Assembly (NCBI RefSeq): GCF_025252405.1
Contig: NZ_CP104307.1
Span: forward strand, 3,038,001 to 3,102,000
DNA: 64,000 bases
From: Flavobacterium sp. TR2
GTDB taxonomy: Bacteria > Bacteroidota > Bacteroidia > Flavobacteriales > Flavobacteriaceae
Reading direction: 5' to 3'
The notes beneath the pieces were generated by a model, which was not told where the DNA came from, did not search any database, and worked only from the letters and a program-made list of their open reading frames with translations. The position numbers and the translations under genes were made by a program. Below are positions 52,898 through 61,539 of this stretch, one piece after another (within the stretch, counting starts at the first letter, position 1; each line of letters begins with the position of its first letter).

Positions 52898-53371
52898 TTA
52901 GCCATGACTATTTACACGAAAATCAAAGAAAGTATTATGGATTAAATTATATTTTATATTCCAATAATAACTGCCACCATCTTGAATTTCAAACCATTCA
53001 GTTTTCCATTTGTCATATTTGATTTTGTTGAAAAAAGGTTGATTTTCATCTTCTCTCCAAAAAAAATTTATATGAATAATTTTTTCGCCTTTCTCGTTAA
53101 AAATACCAATATATTGCCTGTTATAATTGTTTAAATTCTCATGTATTAAAGGTTTAAACTTATTAATATTGATATTCTGAATATTTTTATTTAATAATGT
53201 TTCAAATTGATTAATCTCATCTTGATTTGGAGTAAAACGTTTAAAATTCGTAAAAAGATAACAATCGTATTTTTCAGAAAATATAACCCCAATATTTTTA
53301 TACGAAACAACTTTTTGTGAATAAGATAGTTGTTGAAGAAGTAAGAAAAAGACAATAATTGGTTTTTTCAT
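52898..53371 (-). CDS. Small secreted hypothetical protein
   Basis: A 157-residue protein with a signal peptide (MKKPIIVFFLLLQQLSYSQ). The remainder is rich in Asn, Lys and aromatic residues, with INIHFFWRED-like strands and an EIQDGGSYYWNIKYN end that look like a compact secreted fold. No family is recognised. It is 34 nt downstream of the pentapeptide gene on the same strand, so the two may be cotranscribed. Confidence 0.75.
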   Translation of the reverse strand: MKKPIIVFFLLLQQLSYSQKVVSYKNIGVIFSEKYDCYLFTNFKRFTPNQDEINQFETLLNKNIQNININKFKPLIHENLNNYNRQYIGIFNEKGEKIIHINFFWREDENQPFFNKIKYDKWKTEWFEIQDGGSYYWNIKYNLIHNTFFDFRVNSHG

Positions 53372-53405
53372 TTTTAGTTCTTTAGGAGATTCATATAAAA
53401 CTTAT

Positions 53406-53984
53406 TTAAGAAACAATCACATCATGCTTAAACAATAAACCTTTTACTTCATTCAAAGAAAAAACAGCTTTCTTCAGTTTAGTTTTAGAAGGATCAATAG
53501 TATAATTATAACTCGTTTTAAAATCGGCTTTATTGGCGATGGCTTTGGCAAATTCAGAACGATACAAATCGCAATTGTCAAAAATTACGCTGGTTAAATC
53601 TGTGGCCATAAAATCTACAGCTATTAGACTGCAGTTGGTAAACGGAGTTCCTTTTAATTTTAAGGTGTAGAATTTTGAAAAATCGAGGATGCAATCATTA
53701 AATCGAACTTCAAAAATGAGTTTGTCGCACATGGCAAAATTTACTTCCTTAATTTCGCATCGGTTAAAAGTAACCGTTCTCAAAGCAACGTAATTAATTT
53801 TTGCCTGATTGAAAATGCAATCATTAAAAACGCAGTCGATAAAAGTAACGGCAAGAAAAGTGCAGGCAGAAAAATCGCAATTATTGAAAACGCAAGATTC
53901 AAAGTCCTTAAAATTCAAGTCATCTTTGGCGTAAATAATTGTATTGTACTCTTTATCAAGAAAATATTCGCTTTCTTTTTTCAA
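53406..53984 (-). CDS. Pentapeptide-repeat protein
   Basis: A 192-residue protein whose residues 20-160 read as A/CxLxF-type pentapeptides: FESCVFNNCDFSACTFLAV, then FIDCVFNDCIFNQAKI, FNRCEIKEVNF and IFDNCDLYRSEFAKA. It forms a quadrilateral beta-helix as in the Qnr/MfpA and related groups. Cys is unusually frequent at the repeat positions. The function is unknown; gyrase protection is only one possibility. Confidence 0.9.
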   Translation of the reverse strand: MKKESEYFLDKEYNTIIYAKDDLNFKDFESCVFNNCDFSACTFLAVTFIDCVFNDCIFNQAKINYVALRTVTFNRCEIKEVNFAMCDKLIFEVRFNDCILDFSKFYTLKLKGTPFTNCSLIAVDFMATDLTSVIFDNCDLYRSEFAKAIANKADFKTSYNYTIDPSKTKLKKAVFSLNEVKGLLFKHDVIVS

Positions 53985-54138
53985 CTTTTTGGGTAATTAT
54001 TTGAGGCTGAAAAGGTAATAATTTGCCATAGAATTTTCGATGAAAATTGCAATCATTTTGAAATTATTAACGACTTTAGAATAAATTTAATGTAGCTTTA
54101 CAGTTATTATTTAAGCTAAAATTTATCAATTTCACAAT

Positions 54139-55548
54139 ATGGACTCAACAAGAAAAGAACATGATTTTCTAGGAGAATTAGAAATTCCAAATCATTTATA
54201 CTACGGAATCCAGACTTTTAGAGCAGTAGAGAACTTTAATATTACTGGAATTCCAATTTCAAAAGAACCTTTGTTTATCAAAGCTTTAGGTTATGTGAAA
54301 AAAGCGGCAGCTATGGCTAACAAAGATTGTGGTGCTATTGATTCTAAAATAGCTGAAGCCATCTGTTATGGAAGCGATCAGGTTATTGCCGGTAAATTTG
54401 ATCAGGAGTTTGTGAGCGATTTGATTCAAGGCGGTGCAGGGACTTCTGTTAATATGAATGCCAACGAAGTTATTGCTAATATCGGTTTAGAATATTTGGG
54501 GCATAAAAAAGGAGAATACAATTTTCTGCATCCCAATAATCATGTAAACTGCTCTCAGTCTACAAATGATGCTTATCCGTCGGCTTTTAGAATTGCTTTG
54601 TACCTTAAAATGGAAAGCTTTATTAAAACTTTTGCAGGTTTAGAAGTCGCTTTCGCTAAAAAAGGAGAAGAATTTAAGGATGTTTTAAAGATGGGAAGGA
54701 CGCAACTGCAAGATGCGGTTCCTATGACTTTAGGACAGGAATTTAAAGCTTATGCTACTACAATTGGGGAAGATATACAGCGTTTAAAAAATGCTCAGGA
54801 ATTGCTGTTGGAAATCAATATGGGCGCAACAGCCATTGGAACAAAAGTAAATGCTCCCGAAGGCTATCCTGAGATTTGCGTGAAATATTTAGCAGATGAG
54901 GTTGGAATTCCGTTGACACTTTCTCCAGATTTAATTGAAGCTACTGTAGACACGGGAGCTTACGTTCAGATTATGGGGACTCTAAAGCGTTCTGCGGTTA
55001 AGATCTCTAAAATCTGCAACGACTTGCGTTTATTGAGTTCAGGGCCAAGAACAGGTTTGAATGAAATTAACCTTCCGGCACGCCAGCCAGGTTCGTCTAT
55101 TATGCCGGGAAAAGTGAATCCGGTGATTCCAGAAGTGGTAAATCAGACTTGTTTTTATGTTATTGGCCAAGATTTAACCGTTACGATGGCGGCAGAAGCT
55201 GGGCAATTGCAGCTGAATGTTATGGAGCCAGTTATTGCTTTTGCTATGTTTACTTCGTTAGATTATCTTTCAAATGCGATTCAAACATTAATCGATAAAT
55301 GCATTAACGGAATTACGGCAAATGTAGACCACTGCTACAATATGGTGATGAACAGCATTGGAATTGTAACGCAGTTAAACCCGATTATTGGTTATGAAGA
55401 AAGTGCCAGTATTGCGGGCGAAGCTTTAAAAACAGGTAAAAGCGTGCATCAGATTGCAGTTCTGGAAAGGAAATTAATCACACAGGAAAAATGGAACGAA
55501 ATTTATTCTCTAGAGAATTTAATTCACCCAAAGTTTATCACCAAATAA
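54139..55548 (+). CDS. aspA: Aspartate ammonia-lyase
   Basis: AspA splits aspartate to fumarate and ammonia. The 469-residue protein opens TRKEHDFLGELEIPNHLYYGIQT, has NEVIANIGLEYLGH, NNHVNCSQSTNDAYPSAFRI, MGRTQLQDAVPMTLGQEF and the superfamily signature GSSIMPGKVNPVIPE. It is monocistronic with a strong terminator. Fumarase C is a related alternative, but the SxxDxxxTA-type N-terminal layout fits aspartase better. Confidence 0.94.
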   Translation: MDSTRKEHDFLGELEIPNHLYYGIQTFRAVENFNITGIPISKEPLFIKALGYVKKAAAMANKDCGAIDSKIAEAICYGSDQVIAGKFDQEFVSDLIQGGAGTSVNMNANEVIANIGLEYLGHKKGEYNFLHPNNHVNCSQSTNDAYPSAFRIALYLKMESFIKTFAGLEVAFAKKGEEFKDVLKMGRTQLQDAVPMTLGQEFKAYATTIGEDIQRLKNAQELLLEINMGATAIGTKVNAPEGYPEICVKYLADEVGIPLTLSPDLIEATVDTGAYVQIMGTLKRSAVKISKICNDLRLLSSGPRTGLNEINLPARQPGSSIMPGKVNPVIPEVVNQTCFYVIGQDLTVTMAAEAGQLQLNVMEPVIAFAMFTSLDYLSNAIQTLIDKCINGITANVDHCYNMVMNSIGIVTQLNPIIGYEESASIAGEALKTGKSVHQIAVLERKLITQEKWNEIYSLENLIHPKFITK

Positions 55549-55568
55549 GAATGCAACAATATTTATCG

Positions 55569-55599
55569 AAGCCGTCAACTTTTTTTGACGGCTTTTTTT
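55569..55599 (+). terminator. aspA terminator
   Basis: AAGCCGTCAA and TTGACGGCTT form a 10-bp stem, followed by a T run. Confidence 0.9.
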
Positions 55600-55704
55600 G
55601 TTAAAATATTTTAAATTTATTTTGTTGTTTGTTCTTAAGATGTTGAAAATAAGACTTATATTTACATTAAGATTGAGTCTTATTTCTAAAACTAAACTTT
55701 GTAA

Positions 55705-56976
55705 ATGGTGCTTTTTTTTCAAAATAATGCCGTTCAGTACAAGTCAAAAATCTTAGGATTAATATTTCTTATTTCCTTTAATTTATGTGCTCAGGAAGAA
55801 ATTCAAAACTCCAAAATCTGCCCTCCTAAAACAATATTAGAAATCTTCAAAAAAAAGGATTCTGTTTATGTTGTCAAGCCCATAAAAAACAGCTTTTTCT
55901 TGATTATTCCAGCGATAGGTTCCCAGCCAGCAACAGGCTTTTTTTATGGCGCAGTGGCGCAATATACTTTTAAAGGAAAAGAAGAGGCCGATAAATATTC
56001 AATAGCAAATGTTGGAATAACCTATACCACAAAAAAACAATGGCTGGTAAATGTCAAGAATAATATTTTGCTCAAAAACAACAAGATATTTTTGAGCGGC
56101 GATTATCGTTTGTATATTTTTTCGCAACCCAATTATGGTTTAGGAACAAATATTATTCCGCCTCGCCGCGAACAAGAGCCAGGTTTTAGCATTGATTCTA
56201 TTGCACAGCCAATGGATTATAATTATTTTAAATTTCATCAATCCGTTTCTTTTCAGGTTCGTCCAAACTTTTATGTTGGCGGCGGTATAAATATCGATTG
56301 GTATTCTAGCATTGTCGATAAAAATCTCGATATTGCCAATGGAAACTTCACGTATCATTATAATTACAATCAGAAATATGGATTCGATGAAGCGGAATAT
56401 TTCTTAAACGGTGTGAGTCTTAATTTGGTTTATGATTCCAGAGATAATCAGGTTAATGCATCTCGCGGATGGTTTGCAAACATAAATTATCGTTTTAATC
56501 CAGAAATATTTGATAATCAGGAAGTAAGTAATGTTTTGTATGCCGAATACCGAAATTTTATACCGGTTTCGCAGAAAGACAAAAGATATATTTTGGCACT
56601 TTGGACTTACGGACAGTTTGTTACCAAAGGAAAAGTTCCGTATTTAAATTTGCCTGCAATTGGTTGGGATCAGCGCAGCCGAAGCGGTGAGGGGTATACG
56701 CAGGGATTGTTTAGAGGTACAAATTTGGTGTATCTGGCAACTGAATTTAGGTTTCCAATAACCTGCAATCAAATGCTGAGCGGTACCGTTTTTACGAATT
56801 TTGTAACCACAAGCAATCCAGATACCAATACCAAGCTTTTTGAATATGTGCAGCCAGCTTTTGGTTTCGGACTTCGTGTTTTAATCGATAAAGCAACAAA
56901 AACCAATCTTATCGCAGATTATGCTTGGGGGAATAATTCAAAAGGCTTTTATTTGAATGCAGGAGAGACTTTTTAA
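55705..56976 (+). CDS. Outer membrane BamA/TamA-like surface-antigen protein
   Basis: A 423-residue secreted protein (signal around LILIFLISFNLCAQ) with barrel strands from residue 60 on. It has the D15/BamA pattern: YDSRDNQVNASRGWFANINY, and the RGTNLVYLATEFRFPIT segment. No POTRA repeats can be placed in the short N-terminal part. It may be a small member of the surface-antigen family. It lies 190 nt upstream of the two-component genes, with a weak hairpin at about 57045. Confidence 0.82.
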   Translation: MVLFFQNNAVQYKSKILGLIFLISFNLCAQEEIQNSKICPPKTILEIFKKKDSVYVVKPIKNSFFLIIPAIGSQPATGFFYGAVAQYTFKGKEEADKYSIANVGITYTTKKQWLVNVKNNILLKNNKIFLSGDYRLYIFSQPNYGLGTNIIPPRREQEPGFSIDSIAQPMDYNYFKFHQSVSFQVRPNFYVGGGINIDWYSSIVDKNLDIANGNFTYHYNYNQKYGFDEAEYFLNGVSLNLVYDSRDNQVNASRGWFANINYRFNPEIFDNQEVSNVLYAEYRNFIPVSQKDKRYILALWTYGQFVTKGKVPYLNLPAIGWDQRSRSGEGYTQGLFRGTNLVYLATEFRFPITCNQMLSGTVFTNFVTTSNPDTNTKLFEYVQPAFGFGLRVLIDKATKTNLIADYAWGNNSKGFYLNAGETF

Positions 56977-57140
56977 TAGCTGAAGTTTTGTAAAGAATAA
57001 TTTGGCTTTAAAAATTAAGAATCAAAAACTTTAACTCTGAAATACTATCAAAAAGCAGGCAATGACGTCTGTTTTTTTTATTCTTCACAATAAAATCATA
57101 ATTTGTAAAGTTGTTTAAAATTATTTTAAATTGTATTCTT

Positions 57141-57148
57141 ATTTTTGT
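57141..57148 (+). promoter_or_regulatory. -7 box (TATTTTTG) of the response regulator operon
   Basis: TATTTTTG matches TAnnTTTG 22 nt before ATG 57170. It lies inside the longer frame starting at 57131, so that start is rejected. Confidence 0.6.
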
Positions 57149-57169
57149 TGTATATACAAACTTCTTAAT

Positions 57170-57844
57170 ATGAAATTACTGATAGTTGAAGATGAGCCAA
57201 ATCTATTATCGATATTACGAAAAGGTTTTGCAGAAAATAATAATGAAGTAAGCGTTGCTATGGATGGTAAAACTGCCATGGAAATGATTCATAATTATAC
57301 CTTCGATGTGGTAATTTTAGACGTTATGCTTCCTGATGTTAACGGAATTGAAATCTGCAGAAGACTTCGTGCAGCCAAAAATTTTGTTCCAATTTTACTT
57401 CTAACTGCTTTAGGGACTTCAGAAAACATTGTGACAGGACTTAATGCTGGCGCCGATGATTATTTGGTTAAGCCTTTTAAATTTGGAGAATTAGATGCCA
57501 GAGTAAATGCGCTGTACAGACGATCGCAACAGGAAACAGAGAAAATTGATACCATCACAATTGGTGATTTAGAAATAAACGGACGCGCAAAAACGGTAAA
57601 AAGAGATGGCGAAAACATCATTTTGACTGCCAAAGAATTTAAGCTTTTGTATTATTTGGCAAAAAATACCGGACGCATCGTTTCGCGCGACCAAATTTTG
57701 GATAATGTCTGGGATATTAATTTTGATATGAATACCAACGTTGTCGATGTGTATATTACGTACTTAAGAAGAAAGATAGATAAGCCTTATTCGACCAAAC
57801 TTATTCATACGATGAAAGGTTTGGGGTATGTTATAAAACCATAA
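57170..57844 (+). CDS. OmpR/PhoB-family response regulator
   Basis: A 224-residue DNA-binding regulator. Residues 1-120 form the receiver domain: VEDEPN, phosphate acceptor Asp51 in VVILDVMLPDVNG, LLTALGTSE and the conserved Lys in DDYLVKPFKF. A winged-helix effector with TAKEFKLLYYLAKN and VVDVYITYLRRK follows. The histidine kinase begins 1 nt after the stop. Confidence 0.95.
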   Translation: MKLLIVEDEPNLLSILRKGFAENNNEVSVAMDGKTAMEMIHNYTFDVVILDVMLPDVNGIEICRRLRAAKNFVPILLLTALGTSENIVTGLNAGADDYLVKPFKFGELDARVNALYRRSQQETEKIDTITIGDLEINGRAKTVKRDGENIILTAKEFKLLYYLAKNTGRIVSRDQILDNVWDINFDMNTNVVDVYITYLRRKIDKPYSTKLIHTMKGLGYVIKP

Positions 57845-57845
57845 T

Positions 57846-59228
57846 ATGGATATTAGAAAAAAAATTACTTTTAATTACGTTGCCCTTTCTACCTTTAGTA
57901 CTTCGCTATTGTGTATCATTGTTTTTTTCTTGTTCAGAGAAAATAATCGATACCATTTTTTAAAGCGTTTAGATGATAGAGCCAAAATTGTAGCTTCGAT
58001 TCATTTTCAAAAAGACCCTGAAAAAATTAAATATTACAAAAATCTTCAAAAAAATGGTCTTGAAGAACTAATCGAAGAAGAAGAGTATGTGCTAAAAATA
58101 AATAGCCATAACAGTTTTGATTATAATACGAATCTGAATCTGCCGAATACTTTTTACACTAATATTTTAAGCACGGGAAAAGATTCTTACGAAAAAGATA
58201 ACAAGTATTATTTGGGACAGATTTTTGAAGAAAACAACCAGAAATATATTGTAATTGTTGGTGCTAGAGATCGTAAAGGAAAAGATACAACGGTTTACAT
58301 TGTCAAAATTATGCTTTTTGGCGGTATTGGTTTTGTGATTTTGGCTTTTCTTTTAGGACGATACTTGGCAAAACGAGTTATCAATCCCGTAGCAAGAATT
58401 ACCAAAGAAGTAAAAAGAATCAGTGCTTCTAACTTGCACAACCGTCTTCCGGAAGTTAAAAACTCTGATGAAATTTCAGATTTGACCAATACATTCAATA
58501 ATATGCTGGATCGACTGGAAACTTCTTTTGAGATTCAGGCAAACTTTATCAATAATGCTTCTCATGAACTCAAAACGCCAATAACAACCATTATTGCCGA
58601 GTCAGAGATTATGCTGCTTAAAGAAAGAGAAAAGCATGAATATGTAGAATCTTTGCAAAATATATACAGCCAGGCTTCAAGATTAGGAAACTTAACTGAA
58701 AGTCTTCTAAAATTGACGCAAACAGGTTATGACGGACAAAAACAAGTGTCAGACATTGCCCGAATGGACGAATTATTATTGGATGTCAAATCTGATCTTG
58801 ACAAAATCTATCCGGATAATCGCGTTAGCATTAAACTTAATTTTGCTCCAGAAGATTCCAATCTGCTCTTGCTGCCATGCAATAAACCGCTTTTAGAGCT
58901 GGCAATTAACAATATTATTACCAATGGAGTAAAGTATTCTGATAATAACGAGGTATTTGTAAATCTTTCTGCAAACAAAGAAATGATCAAAATTGCGATC
59001 AACGATATCGGAATCGGAATTCCTCCAGAAGATATTCCGCATTTGTATGAGCCTTTCTTTAGAGGTAAAATTGCTGCCAAATACATTGGATATGGTTTAG
59101 GGCTTCCTTTGGCATCTAAAATCATTAGAATGCATGATGGCGAACTTCAGGTGCAATCGGAGCAAAACAAAGGAACTATTGTTACAATTATCTTCAAAAA
59201 GGGTAACATTAAAAAATCTAATGTTTAA
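57846..59228 (+). CDS. Sensor histidine kinase
   Basis: A 460-residue membrane kinase with two helices (about 11-30 and 155-175) flanking a sensor segment of about 125 residues, then HAMP (176-228), HisKA with NNASHELKTPITTII (His240) and HATPase with NNIITNGVKYSD, GIGIPPEDIPHLYEPFFRG and GYGLGLPLASKI. The periplasmic part has no recognised domain, so the signal is unknown. It is cotranscribed with the regulator. Confidence 0.95.
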   Translation: MDIRKKITFNYVALSTFSTSLLCIIVFFLFRENNRYHFLKRLDDRAKIVASIHFQKDPEKIKYYKNLQKNGLEELIEEEEYVLKINSHNSFDYNTNLNLPNTFYTNILSTGKDSYEKDNKYYLGQIFEENNQKYIVIVGARDRKGKDTTVYIVKIMLFGGIGFVILAFLLGRYLAKRVINPVARITKEVKRISASNLHNRLPEVKNSDEISDLTNTFNNMLDRLETSFEIQANFINNASHELKTPITTIIAESEIMLLKEREKHEYVESLQNIYSQASRLGNLTESLLKLTQTGYDGQKQVSDIARMDELLLDVKSDLDKIYPDNRVSIKLNFAPEDSNLLLLPCNKPLLELAINNIITNGVKYSDNNEVFVNLSANKEMIKIAINDIGIGIPPEDIPHLYEPFFRGKIAAKYIGYGLGLPLASKIIRMHDGELQVQSEQNKGTIVTIIFKKGNIKKSNV

Positions 59229-59310
59229 TTTTAGAAAATTCTAATTTTAGATTAATAAGAGTCTAATTTCCTGAAAGTTATTTTGTAGGTATAAACTAAA
59301 AGATATACTT

Positions 59311-60033
59311 ATGAAAAATTTTCTTATACCTACAACTTTAAAAGATGACACCATTTCGGCTGTTAAATCTGCGGTAAATCAGTCTAAGAATACTGAATCA
59401 GAAATTATTTTAGTATTAGTTTCAGAAGCTCCCGATACGTTTTCATCATCGGGTTTTTTAAGAGAAATGAAATCTGGACTTACTAAAAGTCAGGAAGAAG
59501 TTCTAGAAACCTGCCGTTATATCATTGACCACACCTCAAATATTAAATTGAAAGTTCACAATCAATACGGACTTTCAGCACCAATTTTTAAAAGACTAAT
59601 TGATGTTTTTTCAGTAAAATTGGTCATTCTTACCCATTCTTATAAGCAGGAAACCAAAAGAATTCATCAATATCTGGTGCAATTGGCAGGAAACCAAAAA
59701 TGTCCGATCCTGCATTTAAGCACAAAAACCAGAAAAGAGGTTTTCCATAAAGCACTTTATGTAGAAAATTCTAGCATGAACATTCATGTAAAAGATGTGC
59801 AGGAATTTTTGAGTGCCAATTTTTCTTTTGAAATCGTAAGCCAGACGGCCAGTTTTGAGGATAATTACGAAAATGTGGCTCCGTTTTTATCTGAAGCTAT
59901 TTCAAAACACAACATCGATATGCTGGTAGAAACTAGAAAAGGCGAAAAAATCAAATTTAAAAAAGCTAAAAAAGAAAATGTCAATGAAAAACTAGGCCTT
60001 CCAGTCCTTTCATTGTACGAAGAGATGGTTTGA
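59311..60033 (+). CDS. Universal stress protein-like protein
   Basis: A 240-residue soluble protein with alternating strands and helices: IPTTLKDDTISAVKSAV, ILVLVSEAPD, LVILTHSYK and CPILHL. The tandem Rossmann-like halves resemble UspA-family proteins, but no conserved ATP-binding GxxGx9G motif can be placed. It follows the two-component operon by 82 nt and is itself followed by a bestrophin gene, possibly under the same stress control. Confidence 0.7.
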   Translation: MKNFLIPTTLKDDTISAVKSAVNQSKNTESEIILVLVSEAPDTFSSSGFLREMKSGLTKSQEEVLETCRYIIDHTSNIKLKVHNQYGLSAPIFKRLIDVFSVKLVILTHSYKQETKRIHQYLVQLAGNQKCPILHLSTKTRKEVFHKALYVENSSMNIHVKDVQEFLSANFSFEIVSQTASFEDNYENVAPFLSEAISKHNIDMLVETRKGEKIKFKKAKKENVNEKLGLPVLSLYEEMV

Positions 60034-60110
60034 GACTAAGGCACTCAGATTCTAAGGTACTAAGTTTTGTAATTTTTGGACTTAGGCCTTTAGAATCTCA
60101 GAACCTTAGC
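60034..60110. repeat. Inverted CTAAGGC/GCCTTAG repeat
   Basis: The left arm CTAAGGCACTCAGATTCTAAGG is approximately complementary to a right arm near 60080-60110 with ACTTAGGCC and TAGAATCTCAGAACC blocks. A loose palindromic element between the USP-like and bestrophin genes. Confidence 0.7.
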
Positions 60111-60156
60111 CCCTTAGAGCCTTTAAAAAAATATTAATTTAATTAAAACCGAAAAT

Positions 60157-61104
60157 ATGTTATTAAAGAAAAGAATACCAATGAAGTACGTTCTCGGGAA
60201 AATTAAAGTAGAAATTGCACTTGTATTGGCTTATACGATACTATTCGAAATTTTCCATCATTATTTTATTAACCTTCCTGTAGATATCCCGATTGCCATT
60301 CCGACCATGATCGGAACCATTATTTCTTTATTATTGGCTTTTAAGTCCAATCAGGCTTATGACAGATGGTGGGAAGCAAGAATTGTCTGGGGAGCTGTTG
60401 TAAACGATTCGAGAACCTTAATCCGTCAGGTTTTAACCTTCTATGAAGATCCTGATTTTTCTGTTGAAGCGAGCGAGTTCAAAGAAAATTTTGCCAAAAG
60501 ACAAATTGCATGGTGCTATAGTTTAGGAGAATCGCTTAGAAATAGAAACGCAATAAAACCGCTCGAAGGATTGCTAAACGAAGATGAAATTAAATACATT
60601 AAAAATCATCAAAACATTCCGAATGCGATTTTAATGCTACACGCAAGAGACCTGCGAAATGCGAAAAACGAAAAGAAAATCAATATGTATCAGCAGGTTG
60701 AGATCGATAATACTTTGTCAAGATTATGTGATGAAATGGGGAAGTGTGAACGAATTAAAAACACAATTTTCCCAACCACTTACAGTATGTACATTCGATT
60801 GACGCTGTGTTTATTTATTCTGTTATTGCCTTTTGGTTTAACAAGCGTATTGAGCTGGTTTGCTATTCCGCTGATTACTGCAATCGGAGCCGCTTTCTTT
60901 TTGATCGAAAGAATGGCGATTCATTTGCAGGATCCGTTTGAAAATAGACCGACAGATACGCCAGTTACTGCAATTGCAAATACAATTGAAAAAAACATCA
61001 AACAGATGCTGAATGAATATCAAAGCGAGTTTGATATTTTGAACGAATTTGATCTCAAAGACGAACCTAAGAAAGTAGAAAAAGACGCTTATTTCGTCTT
61101 ATAA
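60157..61104 (+). CDS. Bestrophin-family chloride channel
   Basis: This 315-residue membrane protein is a bacterial bestrophin (RFP-TM, UPF0187). The signature FKSNQAYDRWWEARIVWGAVVNDSRTLIR is present, with a pore helix region and hydrophobic helices near 20-45 and 210-250. It forms a pentameric anion channel. In some bacteria homologues conduct cations; the ion cannot be settled here. Confidence 0.94.
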   Translation: MLLKKRIPMKYVLGKIKVEIALVLAYTILFEIFHHYFINLPVDIPIAIPTMIGTIISLLLAFKSNQAYDRWWEARIVWGAVVNDSRTLIRQVLTFYEDPDFSVEASEFKENFAKRQIAWCYSLGESLRNRNAIKPLEGLLNEDEIKYIKNHQNIPNAILMLHARDLRNAKNEKKINMYQQVEIDNTLSRLCDEMGKCERIKNTIFPTTYSMYIRLTLCLFILLLPFGLTSVLSWFAIPLITAIGAAFFLIERMAIHLQDPFENRPTDTPVTAIANTIEKNIKQMLNEYQSEFDILNEFDLKDEPKKVEKDAYFVL

Positions 61105-61135
61105 GAATTTAATTTTGGTCTTCTTTAATTGTTGG

Positions 61136-61169
61136 CTGGACAGTGAGTAGTTGCACTGTCCAGTTTTTT
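61136..61169 (+). terminator. Terminator after the bestrophin gene
   Basis: CTGGACAGTG and CACTGTCCAG form a 10-bp stem with an 8-nt loop, followed by six T. Confidence 0.93.
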
Positions 61170-61199
61170 GTTTTTGAATGAGAGTAGTTAGCGAAAATC

Positions 61200-61505
61200 T
61201 AAATCATAGCTAGCGGTTTCAACCGCTGAAACGCAAAGAATGTCAAATCCTGCTATGTGTCCTCCGTGGTTGAAACCACGGGTTATGGCAACTTAGAATC
61301 TTAAAAAAAAACGGCTTTATTGCAAGGAAGTTCCATCCATATTATAGAGAAACATTTTAAACATAGCCAGCGGTTTCAACCGCTGGAACTCAGTCATATT
61401 ATAGAGAATAATTTTAAACATAGCCATCGGTTTCAACCGCTGAAACGCAAAGAATGTCAAACCCTGCTATGTGTCCCCGTGGTTGAAACCACGGGTTATG
61501 TTTTT
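61200..61505. repeat. Triplicated palindromic intergenic repeat
   Basis: Three copies of CATAGC[TC]A[GT]CGGTTTCAACCGCTG start at 61205, 61363 and 61419. Two of them continue with AACGCAAAGAATGTCAAA, CCTGCTATGTG and a CCGTGGTTGAAACCACGG hairpin. The middle copy is instead flanked by ATATTATAGAGAA direct repeats. The 436-nt gap holds no gene. Confidence 0.9.
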
Positions 61506-61539
61506 TTAAAGGATTTAATTTGATGGAGCTCTTAAATAC

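Noticed and set aside
61205..61505. Possible CRISPR array
   Set aside because: Repeats are palindromic, irregularly spaced and differ in flanks; no spacers of even length and no cas gene.
61320..61523. A 67-codon frame in the triplicated repeat
   Set aside because: Its repeated IENNFKHSHRFQPL-type sequence is only the translation of the palindromic repeats.
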